Notes: generated from the letters alone by a model not told the origin. A DNA stretch of 7,934 nt from Desulfurococcaceae archaeon (GCA_020832865.1 JAJHRJ010000016.1:1-7934); one strand, 5' to 3'; numbered from the stretch's first letter, positions 1-6,758 are shown. Numbers and translations: made by a program.

Positions 1-711
1 ATCTCCGAGATCTCGAGGAAAGTAGAGTGGAGTTATAGGCAAGTAGTTCTAAGAGCAGTAATGTACAGTGTAGCTGAGAAAATAGCTGAAAAGTCAAATT
101 ATAGTGCAATAGTTACAGGAGAATCTATAGGACAGGCCTCAAGTCAAACACTTAAAAATCTAAGCGCTATTGAGAAGGCTATAAGCCCTAAAACCCCAGT
201 ACTGAGGCCACTACTAGGGCTAGATAAAGAAGAGATCATTGAGTACTCTAAGCGTATAGGGCTATACGAGCTCTCCTCAAGGGTTTTTGAGGCGTGTGCT
301 ATAGCACCAGTACATGTAGTCACAGCGGCGAGCTCTGAGGAGATCACTAAATACCTCAATACTATAAGTATAGACACCGTGGAGAAGTCTATTAAATCTA
401 TGAGAGTATACAATGTGCTCACTACAAACCCCGAAGACGTCATACTTTCAAGTAGTTTAGAAATAGACTTCATACCTGAAAACGCCGTAGTAGTTGATAT
501 TAGAAAAGACCGTAAACATGTAATTCCCAATAGCCTCCCACTCAGCGAGGTTAACTTTGAAAAACTAAGAGACAAGACCATAATCTTAGTGTGTGAAACT
601 GGGAGTTTAAGCCTCTTAATGGCCAAGGAGCTAAGAGAACAAGGCTATAGAGCATTTAGCCTAAAAGGGGGTATAAGAGGGTGTCCTCAACTAAGACAAC
701 TACAGTCCTAA
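1..711 (+). CDS. thiI: tRNA 4-thiouridine synthase ThiI, C-terminal part (5' end outside window)
   Basis: The reading frame is open from base 1, so the ATG at 61 is internal and the gene starts upstream. ThiI enzymes adenylate U8 of tRNA and transfer sulfur to it, giving 4-thiouridine; some also serve thiazole synthesis. Residues are counted from the codon at 61. Residues 18-30 (VTGESIGQASSQT) match the conserved ThiI block after the PP-loop, whose ATP-binding SGG motif must lie outside the window. Cys79, in the context EACAIAP, sits where E. coli ThiI has Cys344. Residues about 124-216 form a short rhodanese-like domain with VVDIR at 143-147 and the loop CETGSLS at 178-184, so Cys178 corresponds to E. 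coli Cys456, the persulfide carrier. Both sulfur-relay cysteines are therefore present. Many archaeal ThiI proteins lack the rhodanese domain. An extra Cys208 lies near the C-terminus. The next gene starts 150 bp downstream and has its own promoter. Confidence 0.92.
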   Translation: MSEISRKVEWSYRQVVLRAVMYSVAEKIAEKSNYSAIVTGESIGQASSQTLKNLSAIEKAISPKTPVLRPLLGLDKEEIIEYSKRIGLYELSSRVFEACAIAPVHVVTAASSEEITKYLNTISIDTVEKSIKSMRVYNVLTTNPEDVILSSSLEIDFIPENAVVVDIRKDRKHVIPNSLPLSEVNFEKLRDKTIILVCETGSLSLLMAKELREQGYRAFSLKGGIRGCPQLRQLQS

Positions 712-831
712 CTACAAAGAAATACATGGCGATATTTACATTGATATTACCGCTCTCTAACAAGTCACTTAACTTTTCACTGCAACTACATAATGGTGCT
801 TTAAAATCAGTGATCTAGCGTGGGTACTACA

Positions 832-839
832 TTTAAATA
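832..839 (+). promoter_or_regulatory. TATA box for the small membrane protein gene
   Basis: TTTAAATA is centred about 26 bp upstream of the GTG at 862. This is the usual archaeal TATA-to-start-site distance, so transcription would begin at or next to the start codon and the mRNA would be leaderless or nearly so. No SD-like sequence precedes the gene, which fits. Confidence 0.5.
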
Positions 840-861
840 CTATCCTAGCAAATAATAACTT

Positions 862-1260
862 GTGAGAATCATGAGCTCAACTACACCACCAATACAGACA
901 CCAATACCACCAGAAGCTGAGAGTATTAGAAGTATAACTAAGGTTGCCGGGATTCTCGCACTAATCTTCGGAGTTATACTGATGATAATTGGCGCAGCTA
1001 TGCTCTTACACATAGTTGGAGTAATCCCTCTAATTTTTGGAATAATAGATATAATAATATACAGCAACTGTAGTGAGATTATTCGTTTAATAGAGATGGG
1101 TGATTATAGGAGAGCAAGGGAGAAAACACTCATATGGATGATAATAGGCTTCATTCTTGGAGGCATAATTATTGGTATTCTACTATTAGTAGCGTACTTA
1201 AAGTACGACGAGCTACTGAGATATATACAGCAACCTAGACAATTAACAGCACAAGTGTAG
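862..1260 (+). CDS. Small three-helix membrane protein of unknown function
   Basis: This is a 132-residue protein. The first ~25 residues are polar and proline-rich. Hydrophobic segments lie at about 28-50, 51-67 and 90-112. A charged, probably amphipathic stretch (68-89, with EMGDYRRAREKT) sits between helices two and three. The pattern 'GDY..A..KTL.W', then a Gly/Ile-rich helix, then 'AYLKYDELLR' resembles small archaeal membrane proteins I have seen annotated only as DUF or hypothetical; I cannot name the family with confidence. The likely site is the cytoplasmic membrane. The frame opens with GTG at 862 and an ATG follows at 871. The TATA box at 832-839 favours a leaderless GTG start, but the ATG would shorten the protein by only three residues. 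It stands alone: thiI ends 150 bp upstream and rfcL converges on it. Nothing in it points to a substrate or enzymatic role. Confidence 0.75.
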   Translation: MRIMSSTTPPIQTPIPPEAESIRSITKVAGILALIFGVILMIIGAAMLLHIVGVIPLIFGIIDIIIYSNCSEIIRLIEMGDYRRAREKTLIWMIIGFILGGIIIGILLLVAYLKYDELLRYIQQPRQLTAQV

Positions 1261-1287
1261 ACTAAAACTCTAGAGCTCTACTGCTAG

Positions 1288-1297
1288 TTTTTCCTTT
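1288..1297 (+). terminator. T-rich tract after the membrane protein gene
   Basis: TTTTTCCTTT begins 28 bp after the stop codon at 1260. Archaeal RNA polymerase stops at T-tracts without needing a hairpin, so this is a reasonable terminator, supported by position and composition only. Confidence 0.3.
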
Positions 1298-1427
1298 ACA
1301 TCTTGTGTATTCTCACCTTCACTCTTAACTGTGTGAGGGATATTTTGCAGTAAATTACTAGTATATTAGATTAGAGTACTCTTCTTGGCAAAACACCTGT
1401 TACGATCTGAAATTTGCCTATTCCACG

Positions 1428-2702
1428 TCATTTCTTTGGCTTCTTCATGTACCCTAGTACTTCTCTCGCTTTTTGACCAGCAAGCCATTTAACCAGCTCC
1501 TCTGGTATTTTATACCCAATTGCTATTTTAGCCGCATAGGCTGGGTTTTGTGTGAAAATCACTCTTAGGTAAGGTATGACGTCGTTCTTGACTATGGCTT
1601 TACTAGTGAGTAACCTCGCAGCTAGTATCTCAGCTAGTGCTTCTCGGTACTCTCTAGACTTCCTCGTCTCAGCGAGGAGCTTTATTCTCTCAGGCATCTT
1701 GAAAGGCTTCCACTTGTACTTATATGCTGTGCGGGCAAAGGCTACTCCAGGCCCCATCATTTCTAGAGCATAGGAGAGTAAATCCCAGTTTTGTGATTTA
1801 ACAATTCTCCCTAAGTACACGTCAGCTCTGCTCAACGCCTCGTAGGCTCTCCACACCTCCTCCGGCGTCTCATAGTATGTTGGTATGTGCTCATTTATCC
1901 ACGTTATGAACTCGTCGTGTGAGAGATCAGTTGACGTAGTTGCTTCTCTAGCCTGGAAAATGTAGGTTGCATTAAATAGTTTCTGTAGAGCCTCCCATGG
2001 TGCATACACTCTATTCCTGTAAGTGGCAACAGCTTTCACAGTGTCAATTGTCACTTTCTTGTTTAAGGCTGCAGCAGCCTCGAGGTCATTGATAGCGCTG
2101 CGCATATCGCCCTCTGATCTCTTAGCTATCTCTCTAAGCGCGACTGGATCACATGTTAAGTTCTCAGCTCTACAGATCTTATCTAAGACTGTAATTATGT
2201 CCCTCTCACTGAGCTTTTTCATTTGAATAACTTCGGCTATTTCTCTAAGCGGCCTCAAGTGCTCGCGGTATGGATTATTCGCAGTCATAATTATGGGGTT
2301 TCTCGTATTTTTAATAACTTCTAATAGCGCCTCTACTCCGCCCTCGTCTGCACGGGGATCTAAGCCGTCAACTTCATCTAGAAGTATTATTTTCCTACCC
2401 ATGAGACCAGATGTCTGAGAGGCTAATTTTGCAATTCTCTCAATATCGGCTTTTCTCCTACTATCACTAGCATTCATCTCGAATAGCTGGTACTTATAGG
2501 TCTTAGCTAAGGCCTCTACGAGGCTTGTTTTACCACAGCCTGCAGGGCCGTGTAATAGAATAGCTTTCTTCTCGACTTTTCCCTCTTCCCACGCTTTAAG
2601 CCAAGCTGTGAGTTTTTGCTTAACCTCCTCTTGATTTACTACTTCATTTAAGTGTTTAGGCCTGTACTTTATGACCCAAGGCAAGTACCTCTCAGAGCTC
2701 AA
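1428..2702 (-). CDS. rfcL: Replication factor C large subunit (clamp loader)
   Basis: RfcL forms the archaeal clamp loader with four RfcS copies; the complex opens PCNA and loads it on primer-template DNA. The protein has 424 residues. It shows the N-terminal RFC box (PWVIKYRPK, 8-16), Walker A GPAGCGKT (52-59), Walker B IILLDEVD (105-112), sensor 1 in TANN (140-143) and sensor 2 in SEGDMRSAIN (196-205). The SRC arginine-finger motif of RfcS is absent, as expected for the large subunit. The C-terminal half is the helical collar and a tail ending KKPKK. A clean PCNA-interacting (PIP) box is missing; residues 412-419 (AREVLGYM) are only a weak match. The start is TTG: no ATG occurs before residue 75, and the conserved N-terminus needs this start. 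AGGTG, inside the end of rfcS, lies 9 nt before it. The gene is second in an rfcS-rfcL operon, 6 bp after rfcS. Confidence 0.96.
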   Translation of the reverse strand: MSSERYLPWVIKYRPKHLNEVVNQEEVKQKLTAWLKAWEEGKVEKKAILLHGPAGCGKTSLVEALAKTYKYQLFEMNASDSRRKADIERIAKLASQTSGLMGRKIILLDEVDGLDPRADEGGVEALLEVIKNTRNPIIMTANNPYREHLRPLREIAEVIQMKKLSERDIITVLDKICRAENLTCDPVALREIAKRSEGDMRSAINDLEAAAALNKKVTIDTVKAVATYRNRVYAPWEALQKLFNATYIFQAREATTSTDLSHDEFITWINEHIPTYYETPEEVWRAYEALSRADVYLGRIVKSQNWDLLSYALEMMGPGVAFARTAYKYKWKPFKMPERIKLLAETRKSREYREALAEILAARLLTSKAIVKNDVIPYLRVIFTQNPAYAAKIAIGYKIPEELVKWLAGQKAREVLGYMKKPKK

Positions 2703-2708
2703 TAATAA

Positions 2709-3677
2709 CTACACCTTAACTTTCCTCCCGAGTAGTGAGAGCCTTGCGAGAAAGGCATTCAACTGTATCTCGTCATCAGCACCCTCAACGAGCCTGAACT
2801 GTATTTCACCAGCGTAGTCAGCTATCATTATTTTAACCTCATCTGGTAGCTTCACCTCTGGGCTAAAAATCTCTCTATGCACTTGCTTAATGATGTCTAC
2901 GCCGCTAAGCCCGTAGTTAATTATGAGATCTCTAAGCTTCTTTCTAGCCTCAATAAAATTCCCTGATAGAGCTAATTGAATCATTTCTCTCACCTCTCTC
3001 GGATGTGCTAACCCCACAACCTTATAAACAGCGTCTTCATTAATTTCACCTAGTGCAGCAGCTGACTGAAGTATATTTATTGCCCTCCTCATATCCCCCT
3101 CAGAGATCTCATATATAACTTCAAGAGCCCTCTCACCGCAGACAACTTTCTCCTGATTACATATATACATGAGCCTACTAACTACATCTTCACGTTTTAG
3201 AGAAGTAAACCTAAATACAGCACATCTACTCTGAATAGGCTCAATGATCTTACTTGGGTAATTAGCTGTTAAAATAAACCTCGTGCTAGCCGAGTAGAGC
3301 TCCATTAGCCTTCTAAGAGCCTGCTGAGCATCACTAGTCATATTATCTGCTTCATCTAATAAGACGATCTTGAATGGAACTTCTCCAACAACTCTTGACC
3401 TAGCAAACTCTTTAACCTTAGTTCTTATAACTTCTATTTTCCTCTCATCTGACGCATTAAGCTCTAGCATATACTGCCTATAGTTCTCCCCGTAGAGGTC
3501 GTGTGCTAGTGCATGAGCTATTGTTGTTTTACCTGTTCCAGGTGGACCTGCGAAGAGCATATGAGGCACATTCTTCTCAGCTACAAACCTCTTGAGTCTC
3601 TCAACAATCTCCTTCTGGTTTACGACCTCATCCAGTGTTCTAGGCCTATACTTCTCAGCCCAGAGAAGCTCACTCAA
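2709..3677 (-). CDS. rfcS: Replication factor C small subunit (clamp loader ATPase)
   Basis: This is the small subunit of the PCNA loader, usually present in four copies per complex. The protein has 322 residues, normal for the family. It carries the RFC box (LWAEKYRPRTLDEVV, 5-19), Walker A GPPGTGKT (44-51), Walker B VLLDEAD (105-111), sensor 1 Asn139 in TANY, the SRC motif (150-152) whose Arg151 reaches into the neighbouring subunit's ATP site, and sensor 2 SEGDMRRAIN (192-201). The C-terminal collar follows. In the NASDER block (74-79) the next residue is Lys80, where glycine (DERGI) is usual; the rest of the block is normal. The start is TTG, preceded at 7 nt by a strong GAGGT SD, and begins the protein just before the conserved RFC box. 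It is first in the rfcS-rfcL operon and diverges from gins23 across about 90 bp. Confidence 0.97.
   Translation of the reverse strand: MSELLWAEKYRPRTLDEVVNQKEIVERLKRFVAEKNVPHMLFAGPPGTGKTTIAHALAHDLYGENYRQYMLELNASDERKIEVIRTKVKEFARSRVVGEVPFKIVLLDEADNMTSDAQQALRRLMELYSASTRFILTANYPSKIIEPIQSRCAVFRFTSLKREDVVSRLMYICNQEKVVCGERALEVIYEISEGDMRRAINILQSAAALGEINEDAVYKVVGLAHPREVREMIQLALSGNFIEARKKLRDLIINYGLSGVDIIKQVHREIFSPEVKLPDEVKIMIADYAGEIQFRLVEGADDEIQLNAFLARLSLLGRKVKV
2712..2716 (-). promoter_or_regulatory. SD site of rfcL, embedded in the last codons of rfcS
   Basis: On the minus strand AGGTG overlaps the last two sense codons of rfcS (AAG GTG, then TAG) and stands 9 nt before the TTG start of rfcL. It supports the TTG start and suggests that ribosomes finishing rfcS feed into rfcL. 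Confidence 0.65.
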
Positions 3678-3684
3678 GGCTACT

Positions 3685-3689
3685 ACCTC
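3685..3689 (-). promoter_or_regulatory. SD site deciding the TTG start of rfcS
   Basis: GAGGT on the minus strand stands 7 nt before the TTG codon at 3677. Spacing and match are both good, and no in-frame ATG offers a better start. Confidence 0.65.
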
Positions 3690-3703
3690 GAAACACCATC
3701 TCC

Positions 3704-3734
3704 TTTAAACTAATCTTCATTGTAGGGTAATAAA
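3704..3734. promoter_or_regulatory. Divergent promoter region between rfcS and gins23
   Basis: Two TATA-like elements lie in the gap between the divergent operons. On the minus strand, TTTATTA (3728-3734) would place a start near 3705, giving rfcS a leader of about 28 nt that keeps its SD. On the plus strand, TTTAAA (3704-3709) would place a start near 3733, giving gins23 a leader of about 37 nt. The two core promoters thus nearly face each other, so their initiation complexes would probably compete or be co-regulated. This rests on spacing only; TTTAAA is palindromic and could act in either direction. Confidence 0.4.
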
Positions 3735-3757
3735 GGGGGAAATTAGAGTATGATTAT

Positions 3758-3762
3758 GAGGG
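3758..3762 (+). promoter_or_regulatory. SD site of gins23
   Basis: GAGGG lies 7 nt before the GTG at 3770. It supports that start over the ATG codons at 3750 and 3756, which are in another frame and stop at once. Confidence 0.5.
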
Positions 3763-3769
3763 CTTAACA

Positions 3770-4351
3770 GTGAGCGGCATAATTGAGCTTCTCAGCGAGC
3801 TAATATCGGGCTTCGTATCTAGAGATGCCGAAGAGGAGTATGTAAGAGTAGCCTACACTGCCCCAGCCACGCTGGTTTTCCTCGAAGACGACTACGTTGA
3901 GCTAGTAAAGGGCGCTGAGTACAACTTGCCGCGCTGGGTAGCTGAACTACTCGCTGAGAAAGGCTATGTAAAAATACTGGAAGAAGGAGTTGACGCTGTT
4001 GCGCTAGGCCGATTAATGTTTAACGAGAGTAGAAGTAGAGGTCAAATAAAATTCGAGAAGTTAAAGGGGTATTTTTACTATAAAGTTAAGAGTACTATTC
4101 AACACCTACTAAAACAGTACAAATCTGCGAGTAATATAGAGGAGATTAAGAGAATCTCTGACACATTATCTACACTCTCGTCTAACACTAAAAACCTGTA
4201 CAAGATCAGGTTAAGTAAAATACTCAGCCTGCTCTCAGTTCAAGAGCTATCCCCGGAATTACTCGGCAATCTAAGTGAAGAAGAAAAACTCCTCTATACT
4301 ACTCTACGCACTGTCCTCGAGATCTTCGATAAGAGAGTATTTGAGGTGTAG
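3770..4351 (+). CDS. gins23: GINS complex subunit, Gins23 type
   Basis: GINS joins MCM (and a Cdc45/RecJ-like partner) in the replicative helicase complex. The protein has 193 residues. Archaeal GINS subunits have a small beta-rich B domain and a helical A domain, and their order separates the two types. Here the beta-rich, Pro-containing part comes first (about 25-70: APATLVFLEDDYVELVKGAEYN in two strands, then LPRWVAELLAEKGYVKI), and the helical part follows (about 75-193). This B-then-A order marks Gins23 rather than Gins15/51. Directly preceding mcm is a known arrangement in Crenarchaeota such as Sulfolobus and supports the call, because GINS sequences diverge strongly. The start is GTG with a GAGGG SD at 7 nt. 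Its last codons (GAG GTG TAG) provide the SD of mcm, and only 4 bp separate the genes. It is somewhat longer than the Sulfolobus protein as I recall it, with a Ser/Lys-rich stretch near 115-145. Confidence 0.85.
   Translation: MSGIIELLSELISGFVSRDAEEEYVRVAYTAPATLVFLEDDYVELVKGAEYNLPRWVAELLAEKGYVKILEEGVDAVALGRLMFNESRSRGQIKFEKLKGYFYYKVKSTIQHLLKQYKSASNIEEIKRISDTLSTLSSNTKNLYKIRLSKILSLLSVQELSPELLGNLSEEEKLLYTTLRTVLEIFDKRVFEV
4343..4348 (+). promoter_or_regulatory. SD site of mcm, embedded in the last codons of gins23
   Basis: GAGGTG covers the last two sense codons of gins23 and stands 7 nt before the ATG at 4356. It fixes the mcm start there: the frame is open for 27 more codons upstream, but that stretch overlaps gins23 and lacks MCM-like sequence. 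Confidence 0.7.
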
Positions 4352-4355
4352 CTGT

Positions 4356-6458
4356 ATGAGTGACTCAGCTACGCTGGAGGAGATCAGGGATTACGCTCTA
4401 GAGTTCATCAAGTTCCTAGATAACTTCAAGTCACGTGAGGGTGTAATTAAGTACCATGACAGAGTATGGCACATGATAAATATGAATCAGCGAAGCCTCA
4501 TAGTAGACTTTGACGACCTCATACTATTTAACCCAGCACTCGCCGAGTACTTAATGGATCACCCCATTGAGGCCTTAGAAACCTTTAGTCAAGCACTTAG
4601 AGCCTTTGTAGAGCGCTTAAACCCCGAGTTCGCGAAGAGTGTGCCTAGGTTCTACGTGAGAGTGCGTAATCCACCACGCATAATGAAGATCAGGGAGTTA
4701 AACAGCGAGTATATTGGTAAACTAGTTGCAGTCGAGGGGATAGTAACTCGCGTTACCCGGATTGACGCGAAAATAGTTAAGGCCCGCTATAGGCACATAA
4801 CTGAGACAGGAGAAATACACGATTTCGACTACCCACCCGAGGGTGAAATAGGAGAGAGATTAGAGAAACCACCATACTGCCTACTCTGTCACAGGGCAGC
4901 TAGACTTGAACTCGTACCCGAGAGGAGCAGTTTCATAGACTGGCAGAAAATAGTTATTCAGGAGAAGCCCGAGGAGGTTCCAGGGGGTCAAATACCAAGA
5001 TCTATCGAGGCTATTTTAACAGGGGATATTGTTGACAGCGCTAGGCCCGGAGACCGCGTAGTATTAAGTGGTGTTTTAAAAGTCGCACCCTTAGCTTTTG
5101 GCGTAGAGAAGAGGGGTTCTAAAACAGTATTTGCCTTCTACGTGGATGTTAACCACGTTGAGGTGCAAGAGAAGGCTCTCGAGGAGGTAGTGATCACGAG
5201 AGAAGATGAGGAGAAGATTAGAGAGCTCTCTAGAGACCCGTGGATACGTGAAAAGATCATTGCGAGCATAGCCCCAGGCATCTACGGGTACTGGGATATC
5301 AAGGAGGCGATTGTACTACTACTATTCGGTGGAACACCGCAGATTCTGCCAGATGGAACGAGAATCAGAGGCGATATCCACGTCCTCTTAGTTGGTGACC
5401 CAGGTACTGCTAAGTCTCAGCTACTCCAATTTACCTCTAGGTTAGCTCCGAGGGGTCTGTATACTAGTGGTAAGGGCTCAACGGCTGCTGGCTTAACAGC
5501 CACTGTTCTAAGGGATAAGACTACTGGCGAGTACTACTTAGAAGCGGGAGCACTGGTACTAGCAGATGGAGGTGTAGCGTGTATAGATGAAATTGATAAA
5601 ATGAGAGAGGAGGATAGAGTAGCTATTCACGAAGTCCTTGAACAGCAAACTGTGAGTATAGCTAAAGCTGGAATTGTGGCTAGGTTAAATGCTAGAACAG
5701 CTGTTCTAGCGGCCGGTAACCCAAAGCACGGGAGATATGACCGCACTCTCCCCGTTGGCAAGAACATTGATCTACCGCCGACTATTCTCTCAAGATTTGA
5801 CTTAATATTCATAGTCCAGGATATTCCAAGGCAAGAGCACGATAGGAGACTTGCAAGGCATATTCTAGGAGTACACATTGAGGCTGAGAGGGCGAGAAGC
5901 TTCATTGACATTAATCTCCTAAAGAAATATATTAGCTACGCTAGGAGGTATATTAGGCCGCAGTTAACACCCGAAGCCGCTAAGCTAATAGAGGAGTTCT
6001 ATATTAGCCTGCGTCAAGCCTCATTGACTAGTACAGAGAGCGGTGCCCCAGCAGTAGCCATTACGCCACGCCAGCTTGAAGCCCTAATTAGGCTAACTGA
6101 AGCTCACGCAAAAATAGCCCTGAAGACTAAGGCAACTGTAGAAGATGCAGAGGAGGCTATTAGACTAGTGATGTCAACGCTCTCTAAAGTAGGTCTAGAT
6201 GTGGAGAGTGGTAGACTAGACATTGATTTACTTGAGACAGGTATACCTGCATCTAGGAGATTAAAGAAGAAGAAATTTAGAGAATTCCTATTCACTTACC
6301 TAGAGGAGGTTGGCGGTGAAGCAGAGATCAGTAGTATAGTTTCAAAGGCTAAAGAAGAGGGATTTGAAAAAGAATTCGTCTTTGACGAGATAAATGAGCT
6401 GAAGAGGAGTGGTGAAATCTATATGCCAAGACCAGGTAAAATCGCGAGAGTTAAGTAA
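4356..6458 (+). CDS. mcm: Replicative DNA helicase MCM
   Basis: MCM is the hexameric 3'-5' helicase that opens the replication fork. The protein has 700 residues from the ATG at 4356. The N-terminal domain (about 1-270) has a zinc region with CLLC (175-178) but no second Cys pair; His147 and His155 are the likely other ligands. An N-terminal beta hairpin follows near 246-259. The AAA+ core shows Walker A GDPGTAKS (347-354), Walker B CIDEID (409-414), the helix-2 insert (about 379-406), the presensor-1 hairpin with Lys437, sensor 1 Asn455 (AAGNP), the arginine finger LSRFD (478-482) and sensor 2 in TPRQLEALIR (570-579). A C-terminal winged helix spans about 640-700. No intein or insertion interrupts it. 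The sequence is close to the Sulfolobus MCM as I recall it. It is second in a gins23-mcm operon, 4 bp after gins23 and probably translationally coupled to it. Confidence 0.98.
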   Translation: MSDSATLEEIRDYALEFIKFLDNFKSREGVIKYHDRVWHMINMNQRSLIVDFDDLILFNPALAEYLMDHPIEALETFSQALRAFVERLNPEFAKSVPRFYVRVRNPPRIMKIRELNSEYIGKLVAVEGIVTRVTRIDAKIVKARYRHITETGEIHDFDYPPEGEIGERLEKPPYCLLCHRAARLELVPERSSFIDWQKIVIQEKPEEVPGGQIPRSIEAILTGDIVDSARPGDRVVLSGVLKVAPLAFGVEKRGSKTVFAFYVDVNHVEVQEKALEEVVITREDEEKIRELSRDPWIREKIIASIAPGIYGYWDIKEAIVLLLFGGTPQILPDGTRIRGDIHVLLVGDPGTAKSQLLQFTSRLAPRGLYTSGKGSTAAGLTATVLRDKTTGEYYLEAGALVLADGGVACIDEIDKMREEDRVAIHEVLEQQTVSIAKAGIVARLNARTAVLAAGNPKHGRYDRTLPVGKNIDLPPTILSRFDLIFIVQDIPRQEHDRRLARHILGVHIEAERARSFIDINLLKKYISYARRYIRPQLTPEAAKLIEEFYISLRQASLTSTESGAPAVAITPRQLEALIRLTEAHAKIALKTKATVEDAEEAIRLVMSTLSKVGLDVESGRLDIDLLETGIPASRRLKKKKFREFLFTYLEEVGGEAEISSIVSKAKEEGFEKEFVFDEINELKRSGEIYMPRPGKIARVK

Positions 6459-6475
6459 TATTTACTCTCTCACTA

Positions 6476-6745
6476 CTAGCCACTAGTACTCTGCGCTTTC
6501 TCCCTTAACCACCTCTTCCTGTACTTCCACAGAGTTGGAGGAGTCCACATAACCCATGCTGGCAAAGCCTTAATGAACTCATAGGCATCTTCCCAGCTCT
6601 CTAGTCCAAGTTTATTAGCTAACTCCTCAAGGCTCATAGGCGTCTTTAAGTACTCCTGAACAATAGACAATACCCTCTCATCAATAGGTATCTCCTTATC
6701 ACGCACTCTAATTACGAACACAATATCCTCCTTACTCTCACTCAT
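6476..6745 (-). CDS. Small Trp-rich protein of unknown function, possible helix-turn-helix
   Basis: I do not recognise this 89-residue protein. It starts at ATG 6745 with AGGTG 8 nt upstream, and ends 17 bp from the convergent mcm. Residues 8-30 look like two short beta strands and a helix. Residues 38-60 (SLEELANKLGLESWEDAYEFI) have the spacing of a helix-turn-helix, with 'SLEELANKLGL' as the first two helices. The C-terminal part is rich in aromatic and basic residues, with Trp51, Trp64, Trp67, Trp73 and Trp79 and the segment WKYRKRWLREK. It has no cysteine, signal peptide or membrane segment. A nucleic-acid-binding role would fit the fold guess and the basic tail, but this is inference. 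It lies just downstream of the tRNA on the same strand and may be read from its own TATA box at 6790-6795. Confidence 0.72.
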   Translation of the reverse strand: MSESKEDIVFVIRVRDKEIPIDERVLSIVQEYLKTPMSLEELANKLGLESWEDAYEFIKALPAWVMWTPPTLWKYRKRWLREKAQSTSG

Positions 6746-6753
6746 ACAGTAAA

Positions 6754-6758
6754 CACCT
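6754..6758 (-). promoter_or_regulatory. SD site of the 89-residue protein gene
   Basis: AGGTG on the minus strand is 8 nt before the ATG at 6745. This good match supports both the start and the reality of this otherwise unrecognised gene. Confidence 0.55.

Noticed and set aside
144..626. Long minus-strand frame inside thiI
   Set aside because: It is a shadow of the clearly conserved thiI frame, with no SD or recognisable motif.
726..818. A 30-codon ATG-started frame between thiI and the membrane protein gene
   Set aside because: It has no SD, no suitably spaced TATA box and no recognisable composition; such a short frame is expected by chance.
840..1067. Minus-strand hydrophobic frame opposite the membrane protein
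   Set aside because: Its hydrophobicity mirrors the plus-strand transmembrane codons; the plus-strand frame has the promoter.
1387..1418. GGCAAA/TTTGCC inverted repeat with a 20-nt loop downstream of rfcL
   Set aside because: The stem is only 6 bp, the loop long and no T-tract follows, so it is not supported as a terminator. The nearby AGAGTACTCT palindrome (1373-1382) is also short enough to be chance.
3670..3720. A 16-codon upstream frame (minus strand, ATG at 3720) overlapping the rfcS start
   Set aside because: The likely transcription start near 3705 lies downstream of this ATG, and nothing precedes it that looks like an SD.
4275..4355. A 27-codon upstream extension of mcm
   Set aside because: It overlaps gins23 in another frame, is not MCM-like, and the SD at 4343-4348 points to the ATG at 4356.
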